Source: Cucumis sativus | Taxonomy: Eukaryota > Streptophyta > Magnoliopsida > Cucurbitales > Cucurbitaceae | DNA length: 64,000 nt | Reading direction: 5' to 3' | NCBI RefSeq assembly: GCF_000004075.3 | Contig: NC_026661.2 | Span: 9,142,307 to 9,206,306 of the forward strand | Shown here: positions 1 through 11,981 of the stretch, in pieces | How the letters are laid out: the number at the start of each line of letters is the position of its first letter | Numbering within the stretch: position 1 is the first letter of the stretch | Made by a program: the position numbers and the translations under genes | Notes under the pieces: generated by a model | Databases searched by the model: none | What the model was told of the DNA's origin: nothing | The model's input: only the letters and a program-made list of their open reading frames with translations

Positions 1-525
1 TTTAACTTTATAAATTTTGATATTGTATAGATTCAATTTTCAAATGTTTTATTTTGTTACAAAAGAAAATATTTAGTAATTTCAAATTCATGAAAATTAG
101 AAATGATTTGTTATTAAAAATAAAGGTAATAAGAGATGAAAGGACAAATTTAAGGATATGGTATAAATCAATAATAAACCGATTGTGTGTACATGTGTGT
201 GATTGAAAAATAAATGTAAATCATTTTTTTTAATTTTATAAAAATAATTTTACAAAAAAAATTATTTTTTTTGTGGATTTTGTTATTTTAAACATTTAAT
301 ATTGTAACATTGTACCCTTTTACAAGTTCAAAATTTTGCTTAAAATATATACAAAAGGGAATTTAAAAGCATATATATATAGAGAGAGAGGTAAATAGAT
401 ACATAGATAGAGCAATAAAAATAAAAATAATAAAATAATAAATATAATAATATTATTATTAATACTAAAAATAAAATAATTATAATTATAATAAAATAAT
501 AATAATGATAATAATTAAAAATAGG
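1..525. other. AT-rich intergenic sequence
   Basis: I see no gene here. The stretch is very AT-rich, with a short GA run near 385 and an imperfect TAA/ATA microsatellite at about 405-520. It forms the left flank of the Mutator-like element that starts near 526. Confidence 0.6.
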
Positions 526-1317
526 GTTTTTAACTCATATAGTCTAATTTACCCGAGGATATTAAAAAACACAAATTGCTAATACTTTACACAAATGTAT
601 CAAATGGGCCACAATATTACATAAAATAGGCCCAAATTACAAATATACTCATATGATAGTTTTTTCACACAATATACAGAATTATTTTAAAATAGAAAAT
701 CGGAGAAGATCGTGGGTCATTAAAATAGAAAAGTGGTGGAAAGGTTTCTCACTTTCTCACCACTTTCCATATTCAAAAAAATCAATTCAATTTCGACAGT
801 GAAGAAATTATTCGATGATTCTGTTTTCGACTCAAAGAATAAGGGTTTCATCGATTTCGACAATGAAGTGGGATCCGTTTTCGGCGACCAGTTCTCTATT
901 TACCGACGGACGAAAAATACGAGGTTAGATTGTATATATTCAATAAACAGTATACATTTTGTATATTACATAGATTAAAGATATTAGTCTGATAAGGCAA
1001 CGAAAAAAAATGAAATTTTGCATTTGTTATATCCTAGGTTTTATTGAGGTTTCGAAGTGAAGAGGATCGTCGCATGAGGGTTTTCCTATAGATATTGGGT
1101 ATATCTTAAATGTTCATTTAGTATATGTTGAATGTTCTAATTGTTGAGCAAATGCAAAAATGTAATTTTTATTGTGACATACTCTTGTGTTTATTGAGAT
1201 TATGAGTTTTGGGGCTCAACTGAAATGTAGTTTGAGTTCATTTGGTACTCTAAGTTTCTTTAACTTATTTGACAATGCAACGTGCTTTACATATGTTAAA
1301 TGCTGGCAGTGTAAAAA

Positions 1318-4300
1318 ATGGTAAGACGAAGTGAAAGATGTCTTGGGTCTAGGATGAAAAAATCAAGAACAAACGAAGATAATTCAATCCTTCTCGATGA
1401 TTATGAGGTATATTTAAGATTAATTGTTATAATTTGTTACTTTGTTGATGTTTGATATGCAAATATATTTTAATTATATTGTATTCATCTATATCATAGG
1501 ATGAAAAGATATCAAGTTCTCAAGAGATTTATGAAGAAAATCAAATGGATTACAAACATATACAAACAGTGTACCCAGGTGAGGATGAATATGATATAAC
1601 AGGACCAAATGACACTCAAATTGTTCTGTACGATGAAAACTTAGCAAGTAAAAGAAAAATAAAGGTAGAAATGCCAGTTCAGAAATTGGATGCACAAGAA
1701 ACAGAGGTTAGTTAATTGTTGTATATATTTTGTAAACCTAATGTTAAGAGAGTTTAGTTAATATGTATGTATATAAACATTGTTGTATATATTTTATAAA
1801 AAAGATGTATACTTAATAGGCTGTGACAAGAGGTATACTTAGTAATGTACTGGTATATGATGTTCTATTAGAAATCAGAAGGATCAAAGAACACTGAATT
1901 ACCCGTCGAAGAAAGTGATGAATCTGATGAGATATATTTAAATGGAAGCAATATCACTTTTGTTATTATTGTTAACTACTTATAGGTATATTTGACATAT
2001 ATGATGTATATTTGACAAAATAATGTATTGATAGTTAAAAGAAAGTTAATATACATAAATGAAAAAGTCAAAAAGAAAATCTCAGGAATCTCATAAAAAT
2101 AAGAGAAAGTTGTCAGATGCAGACAAAGCGAAACAAGGACATACTGAAAAGAAAACAAAAGTACAAGAAGTTTTGAAAAGAAGTGTAGAGAAATCAAATA
2201 CAACAAAGAAATCAAAAGTGCAAAAAGACTAAAAAAAAGTGTAGAATCAAAAAAGGTATTTTTTTTATGTACTCATATATATCATTTGATGCATACAATG
2301 AATTATAACTGGGATTTATTATATTGTAATAAATATTTATAATGTTAACAGAAAACAAATATAAAAAATAGGACTGCAGAAAAGAGAGATGCAAATCACG
2401 ATTTGAAGGATGTATTTTTTCTCATATATCATATATGTTGTCAAATAGATATAATATATTCTTTATATGGTGGAGTATATTGTGATATACTCATATATAT
2501 AATTTTGTCCATCATCTAAATTATAATTATGATTAATTATATTGTAATGAATATTTATATTGTGAACAGAAAGCAAAAATAAAAAATAGGAATGCATAAA
2601 AGAGGGATGCAAATAATGATTTGAATGTGGTTCTTTGTCATATATCATATATGTTGTCAAATAGATATAATAAGGCAGAAATATTAACTTGTCTTAATAT
2701 TAATGTTTGCAGGTTGGACCACTAATCCTGAAAAGGAATAAATGGTCTAGATCATAGAAACTTAGTATATATGCACGTCTAGATGTTATTACAAACATTA
2801 AAAAAAAAAAAAAAAAAACTGAATAGGGAGCAAATAGAGATGTTTAGGAGTTCTCTGTTTAGTAATTTCCTTGATCTAAAAATAACTAAATTTCAAAGTC
2901 AATTGCTATTTCATATCATAAGACGACAATGTGCCTTGACCAAGGACGACGAACTTTGGTTCAACTTTGAAGGTAATATAGCTAAGTTTAGAATTAGGGA
3001 ATATGAAGCCACAACTGGTTTGAATTGTGGTCCTTTACCACAATTGAACATGGAGAAACTGAAGGTTGATTTTTAGGAAAGTATTTCAAAAATGAGGATA
3101 TTATATCGAGGTCAAGGTTGACGACATATATCTTCAACGACTCTAAGAAAGTAAAAGATGAAGATAGAGTGAAGTTGACAAAAATTTATTTCATAGAAAA
3201 CAATTAACAACAGGGGTAGATGTTGAGATAGATTCAATAAAGAAGTCTATGAAAAACCCTTCAGCTCTAGCAGTAAGTATTTCTAGATTTGCTTATGCAA
3301 TTTTAGTATGGGCATATGAATGTATACCACTATTGAGTGGACCGTCCATGTTCTGTGCTAAAAGAGTTGGTGATAGCAATTTATGCATGATAAACTGGGT
3401 TGTTGACACACATCCAAAATGAAAGGAATTGGCTGAAAGGGTCTTTGACACTAATCGGGTAATGAACGAAGTTAACTAAATTGAAATATATTCAAATTCA
3501 ATATGTATATATACTATGTACGCAAATATACTTATGTACACTACTTTTGAAATTTTAGTTTGTGTTTAAGGAGTTGTTTTCTGATGAAGATGTCGTGGAA
3601 GGAAGTATGTTCCATGGTACTGAAACCAGAAATTTTGAAAAATGAGAATGCTCTAAAGAATATAAGGGTATTAACACTCAGATTCCTGAGTATTTCCTAA
3701 CATTCCAGGAAATTATGTTGGCAAACAATGAAAATTAAATAAGAAGCTGGACAAACTCATTAGAGAGGTTGAAGAGATAAAAAATAAATTGACTAATAGA
3801 AGTAGTTCAATGACTGAAGAAGAAACTTGGGAAGATAGGGATGAGGATCATGATGGAGGAAACGGTGAAAGAGATGACAGATTGGTGGACGATGGAGAAG
3901 ATGGTAATACATAAAATATAAATATGGATGAAGAAGATGACATAACTACAATAGTAAATAGTGAAAATGAAGCTGGAAGGGTATGATGTTATGACTAGTA
4001 TATGTATAGTTATTTTTTTTAAACACGTATGTAAATTATATATTTAGTATTGTGTATGTATTCTTGATTGACAGGATGGACAGAACGAGAGCGTAAATGA
4101 CATGATATACAACATAACTCTACTAAAGGAAGTAGAACAAATAGAAAAAGAAGCAAGGTTATTACATTTCTTAAATCATTTATGTATTAGTGATTTTATG
4201 AATTAAATGATAAACTGAAAATGAAGTTTATAATGTTTATTGCAAACCAAGAAATTGGGGAAAAACATATTAATCAAAGAGGAGCTGTGAAAACTAAAGA

Positions 4301-4563
4301 TGTATAAGAAAAATGTTCGAAATATATGACATCTATTATCTATATACCATGATATTTTTTAGATGATTAATTAGGAAAGAGAAAGAGAGATTTTTGCTTC
4401 CAAACAATCAGTGAGGAGGAGCCTAAGGAAAGGAAATCATCCATAAAAAATATTTAGGTCATCGTTCACAACCAAATTTGGATCAGCCAAGCCAAAGAAG
4501 GAAAAGTTAGAGATCACCAATCAAGGGTTTGAAGGTCCAAGTTTCAAATTATTATCCCAATGA
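1318..4563 (+). pseudogene. DUF1985-type MULE passenger gene, without visible peptidase domain
   Basis: This is a multi-exon gene remnant. A first exon starts with ATG at 1318, ends near 1407 before GTATAT, and a second coding block runs about 1500-1707. Lysine-rich blocks follow at 2060-2230. The clearest part is 2783-3076, whose protein reads like the start of DUF1985: a basic lead, an FQSQLLFHIIRRQ segment, then EYEATTGLNCG. The DUF1985 homology continues in other frames to about 3460 (FAYAILVWAYECIPLLSGPS), so there are frameshifts and stops. Acidic and lysine-rich tail exons end near 4563. Related plant genes carry a C48 (Ulp1) peptidase after DUF1985; I see none here. It is not expected to make an intact protein. 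Confidence 0.65.
2255..2690 (+). repeat. Tandem duplication of an exon plus flanking intron in the passenger gene
   Basis: Two diverged copies, about 2255-2455 and 2485-2690, share the motif TTATATTGTAATAAATATTT, an acceptor-like AACAG, a short lysine-rich coding block (AAAAATAGGA..TGCA..AAAGAG) and the downstream string CATATATCATATATGTTGTC. A mini-exon and its introns were therefore duplicated inside the transposon-borne gene. Confidence 0.65.
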
Positions 4564-5349
4564 CTTTAGTAATTTTAAGTTGAATAGGATAGAGTTAATG
4601 TTCAAGGTTATGTGATGAAGAGAAACTTTAATTTCTGAATTCATTTACTTGTAATTTTCGTAAAGATTAATTGTTGTAATTTTCGCTCAATATGAATCTT
4701 AAAAGTATATTTGGAACAAGTTGTGATTCTTATAAGTGATGGTATGTTTTTTATATTCAATCCAATGTTATAGCAATTTGATGAAGTTATATAAATTTTA
4801 TTTGTATGGGAAGGTGTATGATTAGAGAGAACATAATAATTTGTTTTTTATTATCACAAAGAATTTAGTAATTTTCACTTGAATATGATATAGTTAATGT
4901 TGAAGGTTATGTAATAAAGAAAAAAATCAATTTCTGTAATCATTTACATGTACTTTTCGTTCTGATTAATTGGTGCACTGCAATCACAAAGACGTAAAAG
5001 TCATTATTATTTATATGATGTAGTATGTTGTTACATGGTGTTCATTGTTCATGGAATTATTGTTTGAATTAAAATAAAATGTTCAATATAAATCTTATAA
5101 GTATATTTGAAACAAGTTGTAATTCTTATATGTGATAGTATGCAATTTATATTTATTTAAATGTTATAACAATGGTAGTGGTAGTGCATATGGAAATAAT
5201 AAAAAATTATAATATAAAATACAATAATAAAAAATAGAAATAATTAAATTAAAATCTTAAATAAACGTAAAGTTAAAACAAATTGAATAATAAACGTAAT
5301 TTTTTTTAAACAATAATATAAAATACAATGAAAAACTAGCTAGATAAGA

Positions 5350-7647
5350 AAAACTTGCATCGCTTTCTGTTATGCCCATAGCGCCCACAACGGCCACATT
5401 TTATCAGTCTCTTGAACTCCAATTTAGAAGGGATTCTAATCTTCTTGGGTCTAATGGACGTTTTACATTAGGTGACAGGATGTCAATGGATAAAACATCA
5501 TCAGGTACTTGTCATTGTCGATGATCACCTAACGGGTTTATTAATTCTTTATAGATTGAACTTAGTGTGTTGTTCAAATAATAATGTGAAACAAACGGTT
5601 TTATTGACAAATATTTTACGGTAAGAACAGTGCATGCATGCGCACAAGGTATTTGCAATATATCTCACATCCTACAAGTACAAATCTTCGAAGGCAAGTA
5701 CACAACATATTGAGATGTGTCATGGATGACCTAGTATTTCATATTGTTGACTGGATTGACCTACATAGATAATTACATGTAGAAGATAATTAGGTATATA
5801 TTAGATAATAAGATGTATATATTAATATATATTTAGATTATAAGTTAAATATACCTCCATAGATCGACTATTTTCAATTTGTTTCCTTATAATACCTTCA
5901 ACAATTTTTGTAAAATCTATAACTTGATAGGCTGCTTCATTTCTACGATAAAAAAATCACATATGCAGCATCATTCTCAATACCTCAAACATTGAACATA
6001 TTGACAACTCCCTAGCCTTGATAATTGCATTATTTAGATTCTCAGATATGTTGGTAGTCATGACATTATATCTACTAAGGGGTGAGTAGGCACGAGACCA
6101 CCTTGAAAATCCAATCGATTGTAACTCCTCACGTATACCAAGTGCATTAGATTCCAACAAACGCATTTGTTGTTCAAGATCAACAACATTGTAAGTCTTG
6201 CCACATGCATGGAACACGATATCAACTATTGATCTATAGTTCAACTTCAAGTTCCTAAGTAAATGAACCATACACATGCAATGTAGAACATTGGGAAATA
6301 CTACCTCTATCGCTTTACATATACTTTTATGTCGGTCAGATACTATCACAATGTCATTCCTACAACCAATGATTCACTTTAGTTGATTGCAAAACCACGT
6401 CCAAGAGGTATCATTTTCAGAATCGACAACACAAAATGCTAGTGGTAAAATTTGATCGTTGGCATCAGGAATTGAAGCAGTTAAAAGAGTACCTCATACT
6501 TATTCTTCATGCTTGTTCCATCAATAGATATGACTAGACGACAATGTTGCCAAGCAACAATAGAAGCATATAATGCCATGAAGAAATATAGAAATCTACC
6601 ATCCGCATCGACTCGGTATTCAACAATAGAGCCTATGAACATAACAAATATTGACATTAAAGAACAACAATTTGTTAATGACAAATATATTACATAGGTC
6701 GTTAGGTATATTATTAATATACTTGGATTCTTAAGATTCAACATGTATGCAAATTTGGCGATCATCTTGTAGGAATCCTCTGGAGAACCTCTAATCTCAT
6801 CCAACGCAACCTCACGTGCACGCCATACTTTTTGGTAAGATATGTTTAAGTTATGTTCAACACGAACATAATGAACTATATCTTTAGGAGTGGACAATTC
6901 TGAACCAGCTAACTGATTTTGTTCTTTATCAAGTCCTTAATAACCGTAAAGGTAGCTTGTCTATGGTCTGTAAGTGGAACATCGACTGAACATGTATGCT
7001 CAGAATCGAACCTAGTAAGAACCCATAATGTCCTATCACCATGATAGCAACAAGAAGCACACAATGACCATTGACAATCTTCAATTACACACTGCAGAAT
7101 CAAGACCTACTATTTGATTTTACTGTAACGTATTGAAAGTTATCTCTAAGGGCAATAGCTTGAACAGACTGTTTCAATAAAGATTTGGTTGAAAACATGT
7201 CTTGGTGTTTTAGTGAAAAGTTGGAATCTATCTTAGACATATCTATGGTTTAAAAAAAAATGACCCACATCTGAATGGATTTCAGTTTGAAATGAACTTG
7301 AGGACGATGGACAAAAAGAAATAGCTAAAACACCAACACAATAAACAGTAAGGGCAATATGTTGTTCAACGTTCAATGTTATTATATGGTAAATCCATTT
7401 AACATCGTTGTCATTCTTTATTCTCATATATTTTTTAAGACATTTCTATAGGATCTAAGCAAAGGTATATCTCAAAATTGTTCATATCAATGAAACTACC
7501 TAACTTAGATCTAAGGACATTGGACAATACAGTATATGACAAATGTTCATCAACTATTATTTCAGACACACTGTAACTAACGTAATTGTTAGTTTCATTG
7601 AAAAAACCATCGAAATAGACTGCAATACTGGTCATCCTGACACACAA
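5350..7647 (-). pseudogene. MURA-like Mutator transposase, broken
   Basis: Read on the minus strand, all parts of a plant MuDR-type transposase appear in order but in several frames. The N-terminal domain begins near 7635 (MTSIAVYFDGFF). The zinc-binding segment at 6909-7103 has C-x4-C and HTC spacing (CVIEDC, EHTC). A pre-catalytic block lies at 6690-6897 (YQKVWRAREVALDEIRGSPE) and a segment with ISIDGTSMKNKY, holding the first catalytic Asp, near 6500. The DDE core follows at 5957-6349 (SDRHKSICKAIE, CMVHLLRN). A SWIM-type finger (CTCRM..IPCAHAC) lies near 5630-5690 and a terminal zinc knuckle (KCGRCGRYGH) at 5356-5402. Stops and frame changes at about 7430, 7230, 6900, 6480, 6360 and 5950 break it. 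The second catalytic Asp region is damaged. Confidence 0.85.
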
Positions 7648-7990
7648 ATATTACAATATAGGTTATTATAAAGTATAATTGTAAATAGTATATGGTATAT
7701 ATTATATAAAACAGCATCTAAAAGTATTATATCTCACAGGTAATATATAAAACTAATATAAATGTAAATAATAAATCACATATACAAAGTATTCTATATT
7801 ATGATAATATTATAAAATTAGTATAATTATAAATAATATGTGGTATATATTTACTAAATCACATCAGGAAACCAATATAATGAGGGGTATATCGTTAAAA
7901 TATACGATATATACACAAATGATATACTCTTAATGATCTAATCATGTAGTTATGGTGTTTAACTATTTAATTTTAAATGGGTAAAAGAAC

Positions 7991-9872
7991 TGTTGGAATT
8001 TTTTGTCCTAAAACTCGTAGTTTGTAATCATATTCTGTTCAATAAAGTTGTTATTGAGAAATTAAATATTATAATCCTAAATCCAATAAATCAAGTTCCA
8101 AGGCTATTTTTTGAATAAACTTGAACTTTATGTGTAAACATAAACGTGGATCAAGTTCGAGTATATATAGTCTAAATAGTCTATAGTATATGAATAAAGG
8201 TTGGGCGCCATATTTAGAGAAACTATGGATGCGGCCCACTTTGTAGTACAAACGAGGTGATCCTAATCGTTCATGTAGAGACATGAAAGTGGGGGCATCC
8301 TATGTAAAGTGTTTACATAAGACTGAACCATGAATTAGTCTTTTTTACGTTATAACACCGTTTACTGTTTAAAACTGACTATCTCGATTATTGATGACCT
8401 AGGTAACTTAATCTTAATCCTGAGTTAACTATGAACTCCTGTTCACACGAGATTATCCTTAGATCTGCATAGGTGAGGGCAGCTCATCAGCGTTGGCCCA
8501 ATAAGCCTCCCATTTCAGGGGTAAGATCGGGTGGATAGCTGGAAACATAGGGTACAAGATGGAATTCACTCCTACTCGCTTTATGGTTAGTAGATAGATT
8601 GTTCTCTTAAGCACTGAATCCAAGTCTTGAACAAGGGGCCTCACCCTCTCATTAGCCCGAGAGGAATTAAGTTTATAGGTTGAACCTTAAACCAATTGTT
8701 CAATAGTGGATTAGTGGGACTTAAGGAGCAAGATGTAATCTTGGGGTAAAACGGTATTTTGACCCAGCCAAGGTTACGAGTAACCTGTGAAGGATTAACT
8801 TACTGATTATGGTTTTATCAATTGGACACAAATATATCTATAGTGAGGGGAGTGCAACTACGGGACTTTAGTGGAATGACCCGTTAATTAACGAATGTTG
8901 ATTAACTCGGTCTAAAAGAGTTTAGCTAGTTAATCTTGAATAGTTGGAGCCCATGATCTATAGGTCAATTAGGTTCCCCTGCTAGCTCATATGGATTAAA
9001 CTTAGAACAATGTGATGAAATAAGTCGAATTGTTCGAATTGGGAGAAGAAAGAGAAACCGACAAATATAGTGATATAGTCGTCGGTCTTCTAATTAGAAA
9101 TAGAGCTTTATGTTTTACATACTATAAGTATGAATGCAGATTCATACTAAGAAGCTCGGAATTGATGGAATTGGTCAAAATAGTAAAAAGTCAAAATGTT
9201 GACTTTTGACTTTGAAAGTAAAACTTTGACATGCCTTATATTCAAATGTGATTTGAATTTTGAAAAAATGAATGCAGATTCATGCTCGGGAGGTTGGAAT
9301 TAGTCAAGACGAACAAAATGGTAAAAAGTAAAGGTTTGACTTTTGACTTAAAATATCTAATGACCATTTTACCCTTGGATTAAGTTAGTGGGAAAATCCA
9401 ACATTTTGTTGGATAATCCCACTAACTCAGTGAGATATGTGACTATATGAGATGTAGACATCTAGTCCACTAAGTTCCACTAACTGTTAGTGGAACATTA
9501 GGTGTTGAGATTTGGCAAATTAATTACATGCATTTTTGCATGTAATTAGGTTATAAATAGGGGAGTTTTCAAATGGTTGAAAACTTTTGCTTTTTTTTTT
9601 TTTATTCTCCAGTATCTCAACCAAGAAAAAAACTTCTACCTTCCTATTCTCTTTTATCTCCATTACTTTCTACATCAAATTGGGTCCCACAACCCGGTTC
9701 TTTGTCCAAAGGATAGTAGTTGAGTACTAGTGGTGGTCTCGGTTTGAATTGGTAAGGAGGTATCACAGTTTTTTGAGAGCTTCAAAGGTAATATTTCCTA
9801 AAACCCTAATTTGATTAGTTTAGGGTTAATTGTATCAAAGTTTTTTCCGCTGTGCATGTCTTAGTTCTATCA
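7991..9872 (+). mobile_element. Solo LTR, 1,882 bp, with 5-bp target duplication
   Basis: The element begins TGTTGGAATT and ends TTCTATCA, the canonical TG..CA of an LTR. It is flanked by AGAAC at 7986-7990 and 9873-9877. The related locus at 54110 reads GGTAAAAGAACAAATGACTT without interruption and so preserves the empty site. A TATA-like TTATAAATAGGGG lies near 9551-9563, with transcription toward the right. There is no internal coding region, primer-binding site or second LTR, so this is most simply a solo LTR left by recombination. The superfamily is undetermined. Confidence 0.9.
9127..9350 (+). repeat. Diverged internal repeat within the solo LTR
   Basis: Two copies, about 9127-9230 and 9266-9350, share GAATGCAGATTCAT, a GGAATT..TCAA block, then AATGGTAAAAAGT or a close variant, and TTTGACTTTTGACTT. 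This is a degenerate tandem duplication in the LTR upstream of its TATA-like box. Confidence 0.6.
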
Positions 9873-10422
9873 AGAACAAATGACTTATTGTGGATATTAT
9901 CTTAGCTTAAGGTGATAGAGAATTGAATATGTCGGCGACTTTTAAAGAAGATGCAACTTACGGTTATTACAATTGATAAAACAATGTAATAAGAAGTTAG
10001 AAATTTATGATTGAATTTCTAAAAGCTTCAGTGAAAGACAATAATGGTTGCCGGCAATGGAAAATAATAGGTAGAAATATAATCTTGGAAAGAAGAATAT
10101 AAATAGGTTATTACAAATTAGAATAAAATTACACATATTATACTATATTTTGATTTATAGTTAATTGAAAAGATACTTAAAATTTGTTATCATGTTAATC
10201 AATCACATTAAATTAAAGATATTTTGGAATTCATATTAAATTCAAATAATTTTCAATAAAAAATATTTCAAATAATATTACGAATAAAATATCTAATTAG
10301 TAATCGTAATATATAATTAATAATTATTGAAAGGTTAGAAATGTTCGTAAAATATTATTTTTTCTATTTAAAAAAATAATTTTTAAATTAGTACATTCAT
10401 ACAATTTCTTATTCAAGTAATG

Positions 10423-10943
10423 GGTTTAAAATTTTTCTTAAAAATAATAAAATTAAATGAGATAAGGCCTGTTTACCATTTCTTTTCCTTTTTTTATGTT
10501 GGTAGGAGAGAGAAATTTTTTTAAAAAAATAATAATGTAGAATCCAAAAAATCCACCCATTTTACCAAAGTACTTTTGAATCACACATTTTACTATTTTT
10601 TTTTTTAAAAGACACCCCATTTTCAAATCACACCACTTTTATAATTTAAGAAAATGGTAAAAAAAAAAAAAAAAAAAAAAAGAACATTTGATAATTCATT
10701 TCGGTCCAACTGTATATACATTTTGTCAACTTTTTATATATTTTTTTAAAAAAAGCCCTGTAATTTAACCTAACCAAAATTTATGGTTAATCAATACCCT
10801 GTGGCTTAAAACTAAATTTTGCTATTCATTGTTTGAGTTCCTCTCAGTATTAATGGCTAGTCGTCCCTAGTCAAACCAACACACACTACCCCCTTCATCT
10901 CTCCCTTTCCCTCTCTGGAAACTTAACATCCAACACCTCTCCC
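10423..10943 (+). promoter_or_regulatory. Upstream region of the acyltransferase gene
   Basis: The sequence is AT-rich with homopolymer runs, including an A run of about 24 at 10657-10681. A TATA-like TTTTTATATATTTT lies near 10730. A pyrimidine-rich patch (CTCTCCCTTTCCCTCTCTGG) at about 10898-10918 sits just before the start codon, as in many plant core promoters and 5' leaders. The transcription start cannot be fixed from sequence alone. Confidence 0.4.
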
Positions 10944-11981
10944 ATGGCGGCCCTCGTCGCCGATCTCTTCGCCTTACTCAAAATCTTTCTCTCAGTCCTC
11001 GCCTCTTTACTCTACTCCTATTTCATATCCTCAAAGCTCCCAAAAGGCCTCCCAAGGCTCCTTTCTCTCCTCCCAATCCTCTCCCTTTTCACTCTTCTCC
11101 CTCTTCTTGTCTCCTCCATCTTATTCGCCGCCATTGTCTCCTCCATCGTCACTTGGCTCACTTCCTTCAAGCTCCTCCTCTTTTCTTTCCATTCAGGCCC
11201 TTTAGTTTCCGACCCACCACTTCCATTTCTTCTGTTCGTTTCTCTCGCTTTTTTCCCAATCAGAATCAAGAAAAAGGAATCCCAAAAACCCATTGATTCT
11301 CCTAAATTGCCTATCAATTTTCCGGCGAAAGTGTTTTTGTTCACCGTCTTGATGGCCGTCGAAGATTCTCTGCCCCCTTATATGAAGCTCTGTTTTAATT
11401 GTGTGGCTCTGTATTTCTTCATCGACATTGTTGTTGGATTTTTCAATACGATTGCGAGATGGGTTTTTGGAATCGAGTTCGAAGAGCCATCCAACGAGCC
11501 GTATTTATCTACCTCGCTTCAGGATTTTTGGGGGAGGAGGTGGAATATATTGGTTTCAAATCTTTTGAGATTGACTGTTTTTATACCAGTTAGGAGCGCC
11601 ATGATCGACGTGGCAGGTCGGCGGCGGTCGGCGGCTGTGGGAGTGTTTGCGGTGTTTGTGGTGTCGGGACTAATGCACGAACTGCTGTTTTACTATGTGA
11701 ACCGAGAGTCTCCGAGTTGGGAGGTTACTGGATTTTTTGTGCTTCAAGGAGTTTGTGTACTGCTGGAATTTCAGTTGAAGATGGCGGTGGGGGAAAAGTT
11801 TCGTATGCATTATGCGGTTTGTTGGGTGTTGACGATGGGGTTTGTGGTTGTTACCGCCTCCTGGCTGTTCTTTCCGCCGGTTTTGAGGAATGGGACGGTG
11901 GCCAGATTAACTGGAGATTGTAGGGCGGTGCTAGAGTTGGTGAATGATCTCGTTAAGTTCGTTCTTAAAAGTTCATCTTGA
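10944..11981 (+). CDS. Wax-synthase-like MBOAT acyltransferase (long-chain-alcohol O-fatty-acyltransferase family)
   Basis: This intact single-exon frame encodes 345 residues, the usual size for plant jojoba-type wax synthases. Family members move an acyl group from acyl-CoA to a long-chain alcohol in the ER membrane, forming wax esters. The protein is strongly hydrophobic, with about eight likely membrane segments from residues 5-80, 92-106 and 130-175 and then 225-320. Two family signatures are present: EPYLSTSLQDFWGRRWN around residues 185-202, and SGLMHELLFYY around 241-251, whose histidine near 245 is the expected catalytic residue. The start is the ATG in CCATGGCGG and there are no breaks. 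The frame is more GC-rich than its surroundings, as expected of a real coding exon. The family includes enzymes with other acyl acceptors, so the exact substrate is unknown. Confidence 0.93.
   Translation: MAALVADLFALLKIFLSVLASLLYSYFISSKLPKGLPRLLSLLPILSLFTLLPLLVSSILFAAIVSSIVTWLTSFKLLLFSFHSGPLVSDPPLPFLLFVSLAFFPIRIKKKESQKPIDSPKLPINFPAKVFLFTVLMAVEDSLPPYMKLCFNCVALYFFIDIVVGFFNTIARWVFGIEFEEPSNEPYLSTSLQDFWGRRWNILVSNLLRLTVFIPVRSAMIDVAGRRRSAAVGVFAVFVVSGLMHELLFYYVNRESPSWEVTGFFVLQGVCVLLEFQLKMAVGEKFRMHYAVCWVLTMGFVVVTASWLFFPPVLRNGTVARLTGDCRAVLELVNDLVKFVLKSSS

Larger units (their letters stand above)
526..10422. mobile_element. Decayed Mutator-like element (KI-MULE/CUMULE type), interrupted by a solo LTR
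   Basis: Both ends are defined by comparison with a shorter relative at 53446-54683, which matches the left edge (526 to about 785), the right internal part (about 7700 to 7990) and the right edge (9873 to about 10422). Inside lie a DUF1985-type gene (+) and a MURA-like transposase (-), a pairing known from plant MULEs that carry ULP/DUF1985 genes, including melon CUMULE elements. I see no clear terminal inverted repeats, in line with non-TIR MULEs. Possible 9-bp target duplication: ATAGGGTTT on the left and AATGGGTTT on the right, seven of nine matching. Without the inserted LTR the element is about 8 kb. The right boundary is inferred from where the homology stops. Confidence 0.7.
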
